Source: Thalassotalea sp.
GTDB lineage: Bacteria > Pseudomonadota > Gammaproteobacteria > Enterobacterales > Alteromonadaceae
NCBI GenBank assembly: GCA_022448425.1
Contig: JAKVCY010000099.1
Location: 1-64,000, forward strand
DNA length: 64,000 bases
Direction of reading: 5' to 3'
In this document: piece after piece, positions 26,035 to 35,578 of the stretch
Numbering within the stretch: position 1 is the stretch's first letter
Layout of the letters: each line of letters begins with the position of its first letter
Notes under the pieces: model-generated
The model's input: the letters and a program-made list of their open reading frames with translations, nothing else
The model's database searches: none
Told to the model about the DNA's origin: nothing
Position numbers and translations under genes: made by a program

Positions 26035-26763
26035 ATGCCAAACGTATCTATGCGCGATATGCTTAAAGCGGGTGTTCACTTCGGTCACAAAACTCGTTAC
26101 TGGAACCCAAAGATGAAGCCGTTCATTTTCGGTGCTCGCGACAAAGTTCATATCATCAACTTAGAACAAACTGTTCCTATGTTCAACGAAGCTTTAGCTT
26201 TCATCTCTGGCGTTTCTGCTAAGAAAGGTAAAATCTTATTCGTTGGTACCAAGCGTGCAGCAAGCGAATCAGTTCGTGAAGCAGCAATCAAAGCTGAACA
26301 ATTCTACGTTGATCACCGCTGGTTAGGTGGTATGTTGACTAACTGGAAAACAGTTCGTCAATCTATCAAGCGTTTAAAAGACTTAGAAGCTCAAAGCACT
26401 GACGGTACTTTTGATGCGCTTACTAAGAAAGAAGCATTAATGCGTACTCGTGAAATGGAAAAGCTTGAGAAAAGCTTAGGTGGTATCAAGAACATGGGTG
26501 GTTTACCTGATGCAATCTTTATCATCGATGCAGACCACGAGCACATTGCAATTAAAGAAGCTAACAACCTAGGTATTCCTGTTGTAGCTGTAGTTGATAC
26601 TAACTCTAACCCAGACGGTGTTGATTACATCGTTCCAGGTAACGACGATGCTATCCGTGCAATCTCTCTATACACTGATTCAATAGCTAATGCTGTAATC
26701 GAAGGTCGTGAGCAAAACATTGCTGTAGCGGCAGAGAAAGACGGTTTCGTTGAAGCTGAGTAA
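26035..26763 (+). CDS. rpsB: 30S ribosomal protein S2
   Basis: This 242-residue S2 starts at the ATG at 26,035 ([20 protein letters not shown]), preceded by AAGAGGA. Landmarks are [34 protein letters not shown] and the C-terminal [14 protein letters not shown]2 is assembled late into the small subunit and is needed for mRNA binding. An upstream in-frame ATG at 25,948 would add 29 residues with no counterpart in the family and is rejected. Codon use is strongly biased, as for a highly expressed gene. tsf follows after a hairpin. Confidence 0.97.
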   Translation: MPNVSMRDMLKAGVHFGHKTRYWNPKMKPFIFGARDKVHIINLEQTVPMFNEALAFISGVSAKKGKILFVGTKRAASESVREAAIKAEQFYVDHRWLGGMLTNWKTVRQSIKRLKDLEAQSTDGTFDALTKKEALMRTREMEKLEKSLGGIKNMGGLPDAIFIIDADHEHIAIKEANNLGIPVVAVVDTNSNPDGVDYIVPGNDDAIRAISLYTDSIANAVIEGREQNIAVAAEKDGFVEAE

Positions 26764-26789
26764 TTACTTAGTCAACTAGCCTTTAATTT

Positions 26790-26827
26790 ATCTGCAATGT
26801 GAAGCCTTCATACTTTGCATTGCAGAT
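26790..26827 (+). terminator. Attenuator-like hairpin between rpsB and tsf
   Basis: ATCTGCAATG (26,790-26,799) pairs perfectly with CATTGCAGAT (26,818-26,827), and the loop contains TGAA/TTCA, which can pair further. Only a weak T-tract follows, so it is more likely a partial terminator or processing site tuning the S2:EF-Ts ratio. A hairpin in this position is also known in E. coli. Confidence 0.65.
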
Positions 26828-26860
26828 CTTATACATTTTTATATTTCGAGGAATTAACTC

Positions 26861-27697
26861 ATGGCAATTACTGCTGCATTAGTTAAAGAATTACGCGACC
26901 GTACTGGCGCAGGCATGATGGATTGTAAAAAAGCACTTCAGGAAACTGACGGTGATATGGAACTTGCAATTGAAAACATGCGTAAGTCTGGTCAAGCAAA
27001 AGCTGCTAAAAAAGCGGGTAACATCGCTGCTGAAGGCCAAATCATCATTAAAGATGGCGCATTAGTAGAAGTTAACTGTCAAACTGACTTCGTAGCAAGC
27101 GATAGCAACTTCTTAGCATTCGCTAACAAAGTAGCTGACGTTGCTGCTGCAGAAAAACTTTCTATCGAAGACCTACAAGCTAAGTTCGAAGAAGAGCGTA
27201 TCGCATTAGTAGCTAAAATCGGTGAGAACATCAACGTTCGCCGTGTAGCTTACGTTGAAGGTGCTTCAGCTTCTTACAAGCACGGTGCAAAAATTGGTGT
27301 TGTTGTTGCTGGTCAAGGTGACGCGGAAACTCTTAAGCACATTGCAATGCACGTTGCTGCTTCTAAGCCTGAGTTCGTTAACCCAGAAGACGTTCCAGCT
27401 GAAGTAGTTGAAAAAGAAAAAGCTATCCAAATCGATATCGCGATGAACGAAGGCAAGCCTGCTGAAATCGCTGAGAAAATGGTTACTGGCCGTATGAAGA
27501 AGTTCACAGGTGAAATTTCTTTAACAGGTCAAATGTTCATCATGGAACCAAAGCGTTCTGTTGGTGACATTTTAAAAGAAAAAGGTGTTTCTGTATCTAG
27601 CTTCGTTCGTTTAGAAGTTGGTGAAGGCATCGAGAAGAAAGAAGAAGACTTCGCTGCTGAAGTAGAAGCGCAAATCGCAGCTGCTAAAGGCGAATAA
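26861..27697 (+). CDS. tsf: Elongation factor Ts
   Basis: This 278-residue EF-Ts is the guanine-nucleotide exchange factor for EF-Tu. The N-terminal UBA-like domain (1-55, [16 protein letters not shown]) and the EF-Tu-contacting TDFV motif (75-78, [10 protein letters not shown]) are present, followed by the core and C-terminal modules. The start is backed by GAGGAAT. It shares the rpsB promoter and is closed by a strong terminator. Confidence 0.97.
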   Translation: MAITAALVKELRDRTGAGMMDCKKALQETDGDMELAIENMRKSGQAKAAKKAGNIAAEGQIIIKDGALVEVNCQTDFVASDSNFLAFANKVADVAAAEKLSIEDLQAKFEEERIALVAKIGENINVRRVAYVEGASASYKHGAKIGVVVAGQGDAETLKHIAMHVAASKPEFVNPEDVPAEVVEKEKAIQIDIAMNEGKPAEIAEKMVTGRMKKFTGEISLTGQMFIMEPKRSVGDILKEKGVSVSSFVRLEVGEGIEKKEEDFAAEVEAQIAAAKGE

Positions 27698-27747
27698 TTT
27701 TACGTGTCGTTGTGATAATAACGACAGTGTGAAATAAAAAACCTTTC

Positions 27748-27780
27748 AAAAAAACCGCTCATTTGAGCGGTTTTTTTTCG
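27748..27780 (+). terminator. Terminator of the rpsB-tsf operon
   Basis: AAAACCGCTC-ATTT-GAGCGGTTTT (27,751-27,774) is followed by further T, a strong intrinsic terminator that can also serve the convergent gene. Confidence 0.9.
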
Positions 27781-27816
27781 TCTATTTACAGTTTGTACTA
27801 AGTGTTAACTAAAGTC

Positions 27817-29028
27817 CTACATATGAGAATTTATCGGTAGTTCTCTACTTAGGTCTTGCTGTTCCAATAGCGCCATTCGACTTTGGTCAACTAAGCGAAG
27901 TTGGCTGACTTTGTATGGTGACACCACATTTGCCTGTTTTAGTATCGCCGTATCAAACTTCAACTGAACATTCTGCAGACCAGGCTGCAAATAATGTGCA
28001 GAACGACTCAACATCACTTGCTTGCTTTTACCTTGTTTGGTCAAGCCAGAGACAATTGCACTAATTTCATAGCGTCCTTCACTAGCAACGTCTAGGCCGA
28101 CAAGTGCCTGTTCATTGCCTACATTAACTTCTCTTGTCATTCTCGCTGTGGGCTGAGCAATGGCAAAAGCTATCTTACCGTTTCGGTTTACATTTAAGTT
28201 TGCATCGCGAGCTTGAGACACAATATGCAACTCATAAAGGCCGCCCAGTGGAGCGTTGTCGTCATTAGAGAGTGAATCGGGAAGTGTAATAGAGTACTTG
28301 TCACCGGATACTTGATAAGCGACTGCTTGTACTTCTCCTGAAGGTGAATGAATAAAGGTGTTGTGCGTTACACCGCCAAGTGACTTGCTGCTCTTATTCA
28401 TCGACATATCAAAGGTAAATTCTTGATTAGCCAGTAGTGCTTGAGCTGGCGCAGAATAAGCAAGTTGATAGGGAGAGCCTTTCTCTTTTACATTGAGCAT
28501 AAAGCGGTCTTCACTATTGAGCGACTGTGTAACTCTAAGTTGGAAAGTACCTTTACCGACGTTTTTATTTAATTTAACTGCGCTACTATTCGGGAATATA
28601 TTTGCCGTTGCTAATTGCTCTTTTGTGACTTTGCTAGAAAATGGCGAAGCTAAAAGCTCTGCATCTTTGCGCAGTTCGATGGTTTCGGGATCGATCGACA
28701 TAGGTTGAAGACCTGTACTCTCAAGGTCAGCTTTACCCGATAAACGGATAAGAGCTCCTGGTTGAGAGATATTCAGCGCTAAGCCACTATTTAACTCTTT
28801 GCCACTAACCTCCACCCAATATTCGTCGCTGGCACTTACATAGCGCTGACTGACGAAAGGATATAGAGAATTTTCAGTAATGGGCTGACTAAAGTGCAAT
28901 GATTCTTGCTCAATTTTGTGATCAGGTACAGGTATCGAAACTAAATTTACGTCTTTTGCCAAAACAGCTGTGTTTACTAACAACGAACCGACACATACGC
29001 TAATCAAAGTCTGTTTAATCTTTTTCAT
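27817..29028 (-). CDS. Secreted DUF4785-like protein
   Basis: The 403-residue precursor has a signal peptide (cleavage near NTAVLA, about residue 24). The remainder is rich in beta-strands, with several immunoglobulin-like repeats, no cysteine cluster and no catalytic motif. The overall appearance, and its pairing with a secreted hydrolase, fit the DUF4785 family described in Legionella and marine gammaproteobacteria; the family name is my recognition, not a search. It lies 10 bases downstream of the hydrolase gene, so the two form one transcription unit. It may be a binding or chaperone partner of that enzyme. Confidence 0.7.
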   Translation of the reverse strand: MKKIKQTLISVCVGSLLVNTAVLAKDVNLVSIPVPDHKIEQESLHFSQPITENSLYPFVSQRYVSASDEYWVEVSGKELNSGLALNISQPGALIRLSGKADLESTGLQPMSIDPETIELRKDAELLASPFSSKVTKEQLATANIFPNSSAVKLNKNVGKGTFQLRVTQSLNSEDRFMLNVKEKGSPYQLAYSAPAQALLANQEFTFDMSMNKSSKSLGGVTHNTFIHSPSGEVQAVAYQVSGDKYSITLPDSLSNDDNAPLGGLYELHIVSQARDANLNVNRNGKIAFAIAQPTARMTREVNVGNEQALVGLDVASEGRYEISAIVSGLTKQGKSKQVMLSRSAHYLQPGLQNVQLKFDTAILKQANVVSPYKVSQLRLVDQSRMALLEQQDLSRELPINSHM

Positions 29029-29038
29029 ATTGTGCTCC

Positions 29039-29896
29039 TTAAATGTCGTTTCTAATAATCGTGTCTAAATTAAAGCAATCGCGGCGCGACTGATGATGGC
29101 TTAATGGCTCTCTACCTTTGGTTCGCTGTATATCGGTAAACCAAACGGTGCCCGCTCCTGCTTGTGAACTACATTCAAGAAAACCGTCAGAACAAGAGTC
29201 TAACCAGTTTTGTGTTGTCTCTAATGCTACTTGGTACTGATATCCGCCACAGTAGCTGTCACCATCCCAGATCGCTGAATCGACATCTGAGCCAATGACT
29301 GACTTAAAGGTGTTGGGTAGACTAGGGCGATTAGCCGTACCATATAAAAAATTGTTGTTGTAATAGTTCATCCAACTCACTTGTTGTTGCTTAACTGCAT
29401 CTGAGTTATATCCCAGTAACCAACCTAAGGTTGTTTCGAACACATTTCCTTGAGTCGCAGCGTCGGCCAAAGGAGTACCCAAACTTGAAGGTGCAAGCGC
29501 TATTACTTCTGCCGTTTTACTGACAATAGCAGGGAAGCGACTATCAATTGTTGGGTTAGAAAGTATCCATCGTACGACGTTGCCTCCATTAGAATGGGTA
29601 AGCAACGTCATGCTAGTGATGCCTTTGTTATCGATAAAGCTGTTTAATTGGTCTGCAAGACATCCAGCAGCTTCTTCTTTCCACATGTATTGATCAAAAT
29701 CACAGTTTATAACTGTGTATTTACTACTGTCTGGTAAACCTTGCCTAACAGAGTTAACAAAGTCTCCTGTCCAGTAGTCATTGTAGGCATCAGTTTGCTT
29801 TCCTGTGCCATGAATGAATGCTATCCCCTCGTTAGCATTAGCAGTCCCTAACGTTGTTAGGCTGCTAAGTAACATAGCTGTCATTAGTTTTTTCAT
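29039..29896 (-). CDS. Secreted alpha/beta hydrolase (lipase/esterase-like)
   Basis: The 285-residue precursor has a signal peptide ending near TANA (residue 21), then the alpha/beta hydrolase start IAFIHGTGKQTDAYNDYW. The nucleophile elbow is THSNGG (S102), a variant of GxSxG in which Thr replaces the first Gly. Cysteines C65, C79 and others are consistent with disulphides in an exported protein. A lipase or esterase acting outside the cytoplasm is likely; the substrate is unknown. It is the first gene of a two-gene unit with the DUF4785-like protein. Confidence 0.8.
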   Translation of the reverse strand: MKKLMTAMLLSSLTTLGTANANEGIAFIHGTGKQTDAYNDYWTGDFVNSVRQGLPDSSKYTVINCDFDQYMWKEEAAGCLADQLNSFIDNKGITSMTLLTHSNGGNVVRWILSNPTIDSRFPAIVSKTAEVIALAPSSLGTPLADAATQGNVFETTLGWLLGYNSDAVKQQQVSWMNYYNNNFLYGTANRPSLPNTFKSVIGSDVDSAIWDGDSYCGGYQYQVALETTQNWLDSCSDGFLECSSQAGAGTVWFTDIQRTKGREPLSHHQSRRDCFNLDTIIRNDI

Positions 29897-30294
29897 AGTA
29901 AATCCTGTTGTTTTGTTATGTGTTTTTTGTATTTCGTTAACAAGTGCATTTACAAATGTGATTTAAGTATGAGGTGTACCTCCTACCGGTTGGCAGTATG
30001 ACAGTGATAGCGATTTGCACAAGTGACAAAAACGACGAAAATTCGCACATTTCGGTCATGCTAGTGGGGTTGTGTTTTAAGTTTTTACTCTAATGCTGAA
30101 AGACATATAACAGTAGGGCGACTTAGTGAGAAGAGAGTAGGGGGGTGATGTTTGAAACTTTTTATTGAAAAAGAGATATACGTTTAATTGTTCAAGGGAA
30201 TCGTCGGAAAAAGGGCTACATGTGTGCGTTTAGAATGAGAAAGATATCTAAAAGGGCTTCAGGTTGTGAAACTATAATCTACCAGCATTTATCT
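29897..30294. other. Intergenic region
   Basis: About 400 bases separate two minus-strand genes. The stretch contains GAGGT-GT-ACCTC (about 29,971-29,982), a small palindrome that could be an operator for the hydrolase operon, and AT-rich sequence near 29,900-29,950 where its promoter should lie. No gene or RNA is recognisable. Confidence 0.35.
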
Positions 30295-31032
30295 CTAACG
30301 GCCTTGCTGATTGCGCCATTTCTTAAAGGCAGTATCAATTTGATTAACTAGTTCAGGATCACTTTGTTTGCTCGTTGCAAGACAGTGTTCGGCATGCTGG
30401 TTGTCATGTAAAACAAAACCCTCAGTAATGTCTAGCGGCAAATCACTTTGCTGAGCCAATCTATAACGTAGTGACTCTTCTGATTGAATTATTACGTCTA
30501 CCTTGCCATTTATTAGGTTCGTAATATTGGTTTCTTCATTTGCAGATATATCGAGTTGAACACCTTCTTTACAGCCATTTTCTAAGAAAAACTTGTGACT
30601 ATTATCATTACGCATGATACCGATCGTCCCGTTTCTGAGCGCAGGGAGGGTGCTAATGTCTTTTGGATTTGAAGCAAGTTTGTAGGCTTTTATTGGTGTC
30701 GAGTCAAAGGTCGGGCAGAACCAGTGAAATAAAGGTTCTCGTTCAGATGTTTTGAATATTGAATAAATCAACGTATTAGCGGAGCTTCTCGCTAAATGGT
30801 AGCTGCGTGCCCAAGGATAGATTGAGATCTCTCCACTTAGTCCTGCGATTGATAAGATCTCTCTGACTTCTGAAGTCACCTTACCTTGCACACCATCGTC
30901 ACCTTGGTAGATGTAAGGCGGCCAATGTTCTGTTACTACATTCATTTTCTCGTATTCAGCATTTACAGACGGCAGCAGTACAAAATACAGACTACAGAAA
31001 AGATAAAATAGTACGTTACAATTTTTCTTCAT
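30295..31032 (-). CDS. Orphan periplasmic substrate-binding protein (family 3 fold)
   Basis: The precursor of about 245 residues has a signal peptide (CNVLFYLFCSLYFVLLPSVNA). The mature part has the family 3 layout, starting EKMNVVTEHWPPYIYQGDDG and containing RTGTIGIMRNDN-type and VDVIIQSEESLRYRL segments. No permease or ATPase is adjacent, so it may be a sensor or a transport protein that uses a distant transporter. The ATG at 31,032 is preferred to the GTG at 31,041. Confidence 0.75.
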   Translation of the reverse strand: MKKNCNVLFYLFCSLYFVLLPSVNAEYEKMNVVTEHWPPYIYQGDDGVQGKVTSEVREILSIAGLSGEISIYPWARSYHLARSSANTLIYSIFKTSEREPLFHWFCPTFDSTPIKAYKLASNPKDISTLPALRNGTIGIMRNDNSHKFFLENGCKEGVQLDISANEETNITNLINGKVDVIIQSEESLRYRLAQQSDLPLDITEGFVLHDNQHAEHCLATSKQSDPELVNQIDTAFKKWRNQQGR

Positions 31033-31218
31033 CGTTACCACTTAATGTATCGCTCTTAATCGACTATATCTCAAATGTCGCTTTTATGTGTTCAACTTAG
31101 CTAAATTAGGCTGACTGTGTTGTATTAACCATTTTTGTTGGCATATACGGCACATAGGGCGAGTATTTGCACTAATTTGGCTGATTAACAAGCAATAAAT
31201 GTGCTTTTTTCACAATGT

Positions 31219-31260
31219 ACTTTCGATAGTGGTAAAAAACTTATAAAATAGCCGCGGTCA
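31219..31260 (+). promoter_or_regulatory. Likely promoter upstream of pyrH
   Basis: TATAAA at 31,242-31,247, followed by a GC-rich GCCGCGG discriminator, matches the arrangement upstream of rpsB (ATAAAAT followed by GC-rich sequence). A transcript would start near 31,253 and would include a small GTCAA/TTGAC hairpin. No convincing -35 is seen. Confidence 0.45.
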
Positions 31261-31301
31261 ATTTTGACTGCGACAGTTTTACCTACAGGAATCTTGAGCT
31301 T

Positions 31302-32042
31302 ATGAGCACCAACCTTAAACCAACTTATCGTCGTATCCTTTTAAAACTAAGCGGTGAAGCCCTTATGGGGGATGAAGGCTTTGGTATTGATCCAAAGATT
31401 TTAGACCGTATGGCGCAAGAGATTAAAGAGCTTGTTGAAATGGGCATTCAGGTTGGTTTAGTTATCGGTGGTGGTAACTTGTTCCGAGGTGCGGGTCTAG
31501 CTGAGGCTGGTATGAACCGAGTGGTTGGTGACCAGATGGGGATGCTAGCAACCGTGATGAATGGTCTTGCAATGCGTGATGCTCTTCATCGCGCTTTTGT
31601 TAATGCGCGCTTGATGTCAGCCATTGACCTTGCCGGTGTATGTGATACCTATAACTGGGCAGATGCTATTGGCATGTTAAAGTCTGGTCGAGTGGTTATC
31701 TTCAGTGCAGGTACTGGTAACCCATTCTTCACAACAGATTCAGCAGCGTGTTTACGTGGCATTGAAATTGAAGCAGATGCAGTGCTTAAAGCGACAAAAG
31801 TAGATGGTATCTACTCTGAAGACCCAGTGAAAAACCCAGAAGCTACGTTATACAGCCACTTAACGTATAACGAAGTATTAGAAAAAGAATTAAAGGTAAT
31901 GGACTTAGCTGCCTTTACCTTAGCTCGTGATCACAGTATGCCGATTCGCGTATTCAACATGAATAAGCCTGGCGCTCTTAAAAACGTTGTTATGGGCATT
32001 GAAGAAGGCACAACGATTGATCACGCAGAAAACCTAGATTAA
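31302..32042 (+). CDS. pyrH: UMP kinase
   Basis: This 246-residue bacterial UMP kinase of the amino-acid-kinase fold phosphorylates UMP to UDP. The family stretches are present: [26 protein letters not shown], and the C-terminal catalytic/regulatory part [13 protein letters not shown]. It is normally hexameric and regulated by GTP and UTP. The ribosome site is weak. frr follows 25 bases later, the common bacterial arrangement. Confidence 0.96.
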   Translation: MSTNLKPTYRRILLKLSGEALMGDEGFGIDPKILDRMAQEIKELVEMGIQVGLVIGGGNLFRGAGLAEAGMNRVVGDQMGMLATVMNGLAMRDALHRAFVNARLMSAIDLAGVCDTYNWADAIGMLKSGRVVIFSAGTGNPFFTTDSAACLRGIEIEADAVLKATKVDGIYSEDPVKNPEATLYSHLTYNEVLEKELKVMDLAAFTLARDHSMPIRVFNMNKPGALKNVVMGIEEGTTIDHAENLD

Positions 32043-32067
32043 TTGTTCAGTATTAAGGAATATCCAA

Positions 32068-32625
32068 GTGATTGAAGATATTAAAAAAGATGCAGAATCT
32101 CGCATGAGCAAGAGCATCGACGCGTTAAAAGTTAACTTAAATAAAATTAGAACTGGTCGTGCACACCCTTCTTTATTGGACAACATTTCAGTTGATTACT
32201 ACGGTGCTGAAACACCGTTGAACCAAGTGGGTAATGTTTCTGTGCCAGACGCTCGTACGTTAGCGATTACTGTATTCGACAAGTCTATGATTGGCGCTGT
32301 TGAAAAAGCAATCTTAGCGTCAGACTTAGGTTTGAACCCTTCTTCTCAAGGCACGTTAATCCGTATTCCTCTTCCACCGTTAACAGAAGAGCGTCGTAAA
32401 GACCTTGTTAAAGTAGTTAAAGGTGAAGGTGAGAATGGCAAAATCGCTATTCGTAACATTCGTCGTGACGCTAACTCAGACGTTAAATCGTTGAACAAAG
32501 AGAAAGAAATCAGCGATGACGAAATGCACCAAGCAGAAGACGAGATTCAAAAAATCACTGATAAGTACGTCAAGCAAGTTGACCAACTTTTAGTTGAAAA
32601 AGAAGCGGAATTAATGGAAATTTAA
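32068..32625 (+). CDS. frr: Ribosome recycling factor
   Basis: This 185-residue RRF is of exactly the family length. It starts with GTG at 32,068, preceded by AAGGAAT. The signature [25 protein letters not shown] and the C-terminal coiled-coil helix ([19 protein letters not shown]) are clear. With EF-G it splits post-termination ribosomes. A strong hairpin follows before uppS. Confidence 0.96.
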   Translation: MIEDIKKDAESRMSKSIDALKVNLNKIRTGRAHPSLLDNISVDYYGAETPLNQVGNVSVPDARTLAITVFDKSMIGAVEKAILASDLGLNPSSQGTLIRIPLPPLTEERRKDLVKVVKGEGENGKIAIRNIRRDANSDVKSLNKEKEISDDEMHQAEDEIQKITDKYVKQVDQLLVEKEAELMEI

Positions 32626-32646
32626 TTTTTCCATCCAAAGGATACT

Positions 32647-32680
32647 ACGCCGTAGTGAGCAGTTACTACGGCGTTTTTAT
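32647..32680 (+). terminator. Terminator between frr and uppS
   Basis: ACGCCGTAGT (32,647-32,656) and ACTACGGCGT (32,665-32,674) form a perfect 10-bp stem followed by TTTT. It separates pyrH-frr from the uppS-led group, although partial read-through is possible because uppS begins only about 15 bases later. Confidence 0.8.
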
Positions 32681-32694
32681 ATAGCGAGAGTTAA

Positions 32695-33447
32695 GTGACA
32701 ACGGGTATTGAAAACCAAGCATTAGACCTTAAAGTGCCAAATCATGTTGCCATTATCATGGACGGCAACGGGCGCTGGGCGCAAATGCAAGGAAAGAAAC
32801 GAGTTTTCGGCCACAAAAACGGTGTTGAATCAGTCCGCTCAACGGTGACTGCAGCCCGTAAAATGGGAGTAAAAGCATTAACCTTATTCGCCTTTAGTAG
32901 CGAGAATTGGTTGCGTCCTGAAGAAGAGGTCTCTGTTTTAATGGAGCTCTTTATGCTGGTGTTAAACCGCGAGGTGAAGCGTCTGCATAAAAATGATATA
33001 AGATTTCGTGTGATTGGTGATGTCAGTCGTTTTTCTAACAAACTACAAGAAAAAATAAAGGCAGCTGAGTCACTCACCGAACACAACCAAGGTATGGTGT
33101 TATCAATTGCTGCCAATTATGGTGGCCGCTGGGACATTACACATGCAGCTAAACAATTAGCTGCACAAGTTAAGCAGGGTGAAATATCAGTAGATGATAT
33201 TACCGAGGACTCTTTGAATCGCTTAACTAGTCTCTATGATATGCCTGATTTAGATTTAATGATCCGCACAGGCGGTGACCATCGCGTCAGTAATTTCTTA
33301 CTGTGGCAGGTTGCCTATGCGGAGTTTTACTTTACCGATGTATTGTGGCCCGATTTTAATGAGGCTGAATTCACCAAAGCAATAGATACTTTCACACAAC
33401 GTGAACGTCGCTTTGGTAAAACTGGTGAGCAAGTAAAACAGCAATAA
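32695..33447 (+). CDS. uppS: Undecaprenyl diphosphate synthase
   Basis: This 250-residue cis-prenyltransferase condenses isopentenyl diphosphate units into the C55 carrier lipid precursor for peptidoglycan and O-antigen. The catalytic aspartate lies in [10 protein letters not shown] (D23), and [11 protein letters not shown] and the C-terminal [11 protein letters not shown] are typical. The motif [15 protein letters not shown] has H and V where many homologues have E and L (GGExRxSNFLLWQ). It starts with GTG. cdsA follows 12 bases later. Confidence 0.95.
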   Translation: MTTGIENQALDLKVPNHVAIIMDGNGRWAQMQGKKRVFGHKNGVESVRSTVTAARKMGVKALTLFAFSSENWLRPEEEVSVLMELFMLVLNREVKRLHKNDIRFRVIGDVSRFSNKLQEKIKAAESLTEHNQGMVLSIAANYGGRWDITHAAKQLAAQVKQGEISVDDITEDSLNRLTSLYDMPDLDLMIRTGGDHRVSNFLLWQVAYAEFYFTDVLWPDFNEAEFTKAIDTFTQRERRFGKTGEQVKQQ

Positions 33448-33459
33448 AAGGAATATCCT

Positions 33460-34326
33460 TTGTTAAAGCAGCGAATTATCACTGCGGTGGTCCTAGCACC
33501 GCTTGCTATTGCGGCAATTTTTTATTTACCTTTGCCAATATTTGGCGCGCTTTTGTTGTCGGTAATGGCAATCGGAGCTTGGGAGTGGGGTCCATTAATG
33601 GGCTTTGCTCGCACTAAAAGACGCAGCAGTTTTGTTTTTGCTAGTGTCGCACTTATTTGTGTTATTTGGACCTTAATGCCACCGGAAACCTTGTGGCTCG
33701 CAAAAGGCCAACTCCAGCAAAATGCTGTTTATATCCTTTGGTTAGCGGTCGTTTGGTGGTTGCTTTCTGCATTACTTACTTTCCTCTATCCTCGCTTTAG
33801 CTCATTTTGGTCAAGCCATCGCTCTATTCGTGGTGTATTCGGTTGGCTGACGCTCATTCCAACTTGGCTTGCCTTTATGGTGATTCGTAGCAGTGAATAC
33901 GAAGCCGATCCTTATCACGGTGCGCAACTCATCATGTTCTTATTCTTAATGGTATGGAGTGCTGATATTGGCGCCTACTTTGTGGGTAAATCGATTGGTA
34001 AACGCAAATTAATGCCAAATGTGAGCCCTGGTAAAACGTTAGAAGGCTTCTTTGGTGGAATTGCATTTGCCTGTGTACTCGTTGCGAGTGTGGGTAAGGT
34101 TATTGGTTGGACAGCTGAGCAATTTGCTATTGTTTTACTGGTAACTGTTATTATTACTACGATATCTGTGCTAGGTGACTTAAACGAAAGTATGTTCAAG
34201 CGCCAAGCAGGTGTTAAAGACAGCGGTACGATATTACCGGGCCATGGCGGTGTTTTAGATCGCATTGATAGCCTAACAGCTACAGCGCCAATATACGCGC
34301 TTTGCTATGTATTGATTGGCTGGTAA
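33460..34326 (+). CDS. cdsA: Phosphatidate cytidylyltransferase
   Basis: The 288-residue integral membrane enzyme makes CDP-diacylglycerol, the branch point of phospholipid synthesis. About seven hydrophobic segments are visible. The CDS signature region runs from [20 protein letters not shown] through [13 protein letters not shown] to [20 protein letters not shown]. It starts at a TTG with AAGGAAT upstream. Its end lies close to, or overlaps, the start of dxr. Confidence 0.95.
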   Translation: MLKQRIITAVVLAPLAIAAIFYLPLPIFGALLLSVMAIGAWEWGPLMGFARTKRRSSFVFASVALICVIWTLMPPETLWLAKGQLQQNAVYILWLAVVWWLLSALLTFLYPRFSSFWSSHRSIRGVFGWLTLIPTWLAFMVIRSSEYEADPYHGAQLIMFLFLMVWSADIGAYFVGKSIGKRKLMPNVSPGKTLEGFFGGIAFACVLVASVGKVIGWTAEQFAIVLLVTVIITTISVLGDLNESMFKRQAGVKDSGTILPGHGGVLDRIDSLTATAPIYALCYVLIGW

Positions 34327-34339
34327 CGGTGAAAAACCA

Positions 34340-35578
34340 GTGAGTCTTACAAGTCGTAAAAATAGCGTTCAGCAACACCAAGTTTGCATTCTAGGCTCTA
34401 CCGGCTCTATCGGTGAGAACACGCTAAATATTATCCAGCGTCATCCAGAACGCTTCACGGTTATTTCTCTATCTGCACACAGTCGAGTTGATAAAATGCT
34501 GGCCCAGTGCCTAGCCTTCAAACCTCAACACGTAGTGATGGGAAGTGAACAGGCTGCAGCATCGTTAAAAGAAAAACTCACTGCTCATGGCGTTACCAAT
34601 ATAAACGTTCAGTTCGGTAATCAAGCACTTTGCGATATTGCCAAAGATGACAATGTTGATACGGTGATGGCTGCCATCGTTGGTTCTTCTGGCCTCTTAC
34701 CTACATTAGCTGCTGTGAAAGCGGGTAAGCGTGTTTTATTGGCTAATAAAGAGTCGTTAGTGACCTCCGGCCAAATCTTTATCGACGCTGTAAAAACGTC
34801 AGGAGCGAAGCTTTTACCGATTGATAGTGAGCACAATGCCATTTTTCAGTGCTTACCTGAGTTTGAACAACATCGCCCAGGCGAATGTGAATTAGCTGAC
34901 AACGGCATTAGCAAAATTCTGTTAACTGGCTCTGGCGGTCCTTTTAGAACAAGAGCCGTTGAAACATTATCAGCAGTCACGCCTGATGAAGCATGCGCAC
35001 ATCCTAACTGGGATATGGGACGCAAGATATCGGTCGACTCTGCCACCATGATGAATAAAGGTTTAGAGTTTATTGAGGCCAAGTGGCTCTTCAATGTTCA
35101 ACCTGAACAAATCCAAGTCGTGTTGCATCCACAAAGTACGATTCATTCAATGGTGCAGTATAAAGATGGTTCCGTATTAGCACAGATGGGCAACCCTGAT
35201 ATGCGCACCCCAATTGCACATGCGCTTGCCTATCCTGAGCGCATTGATGCAGGCGTTGAACCGCTGGATTTTTTTAACACCAAAGCATTTGAGTTTGAGC
35301 AAGTCGACTACGCGCGATACCCGAATTTGAAGCTTGCAATAGAAGCATGTTCAAAAGGGCAAGCGGCTTGTACAGCGTTAAATGCGGGTAACGAAATTGC
35401 CGTAGCTGCTTTTTTAGCAGGTGATATTAAATTTACGGATATTTACAAAGTCAACGAATCATCTGTCGATAAATTTGTCTCAGAAAGGGTAGACTGTATT
35501 GACGATGTAATGACATTAGATGGCAAAGCCAGAGAGTTTGCATCGGCAATCGTAGCTGAGCTCAAGGAGCAAAACTAG
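34340..35578 (+). CDS. dxr: 1-deoxy-D-xylulose 5-phosphate reductoisomerase
   Basis: This roughly 412-residue enzyme carries out the committed step of the MEP isoprenoid pathway, using NADPH. The NADPH motif [11 protein letters not shown], the catalytic/metal region [11 protein letters not shown] (substrate loop and acidic residues), and [21 protein letters not shown] are family hallmarks. The start is uncertain: a GTG at 34,340 gives a family-like N-terminus, while a TTG at 34,316 overlaps cdsA by 11 bases and adds eight residues. rseP starts immediately after the stop codon. Confidence 0.93.
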   Translation: MSLTSRKNSVQQHQVCILGSTGSIGENTLNIIQRHPERFTVISLSAHSRVDKMLAQCLAFKPQHVVMGSEQAAASLKEKLTAHGVTNINVQFGNQALCDIAKDDNVDTVMAAIVGSSGLLPTLAAVKAGKRVLLANKESLVTSGQIFIDAVKTSGAKLLPIDSEHNAIFQCLPEFEQHRPGECELADNGISKILLTGSGGPFRTRAVETLSAVTPDEACAHPNWDMGRKISVDSATMMNKGLEFIEAKWLFNVQPEQIQVVLHPQSTIHSMVQYKDGSVLAQMGNPDMRTPIAHALAYPERIDAGVEPLDFFNTKAFEFEQVDYARYPNLKLAIEACSKGQAACTALNAGNEIAVAAFLAGDIKFTDIYKVNESSVDKFVSERVDCIDDVMTLDGKAREFASAIVAELKEQN

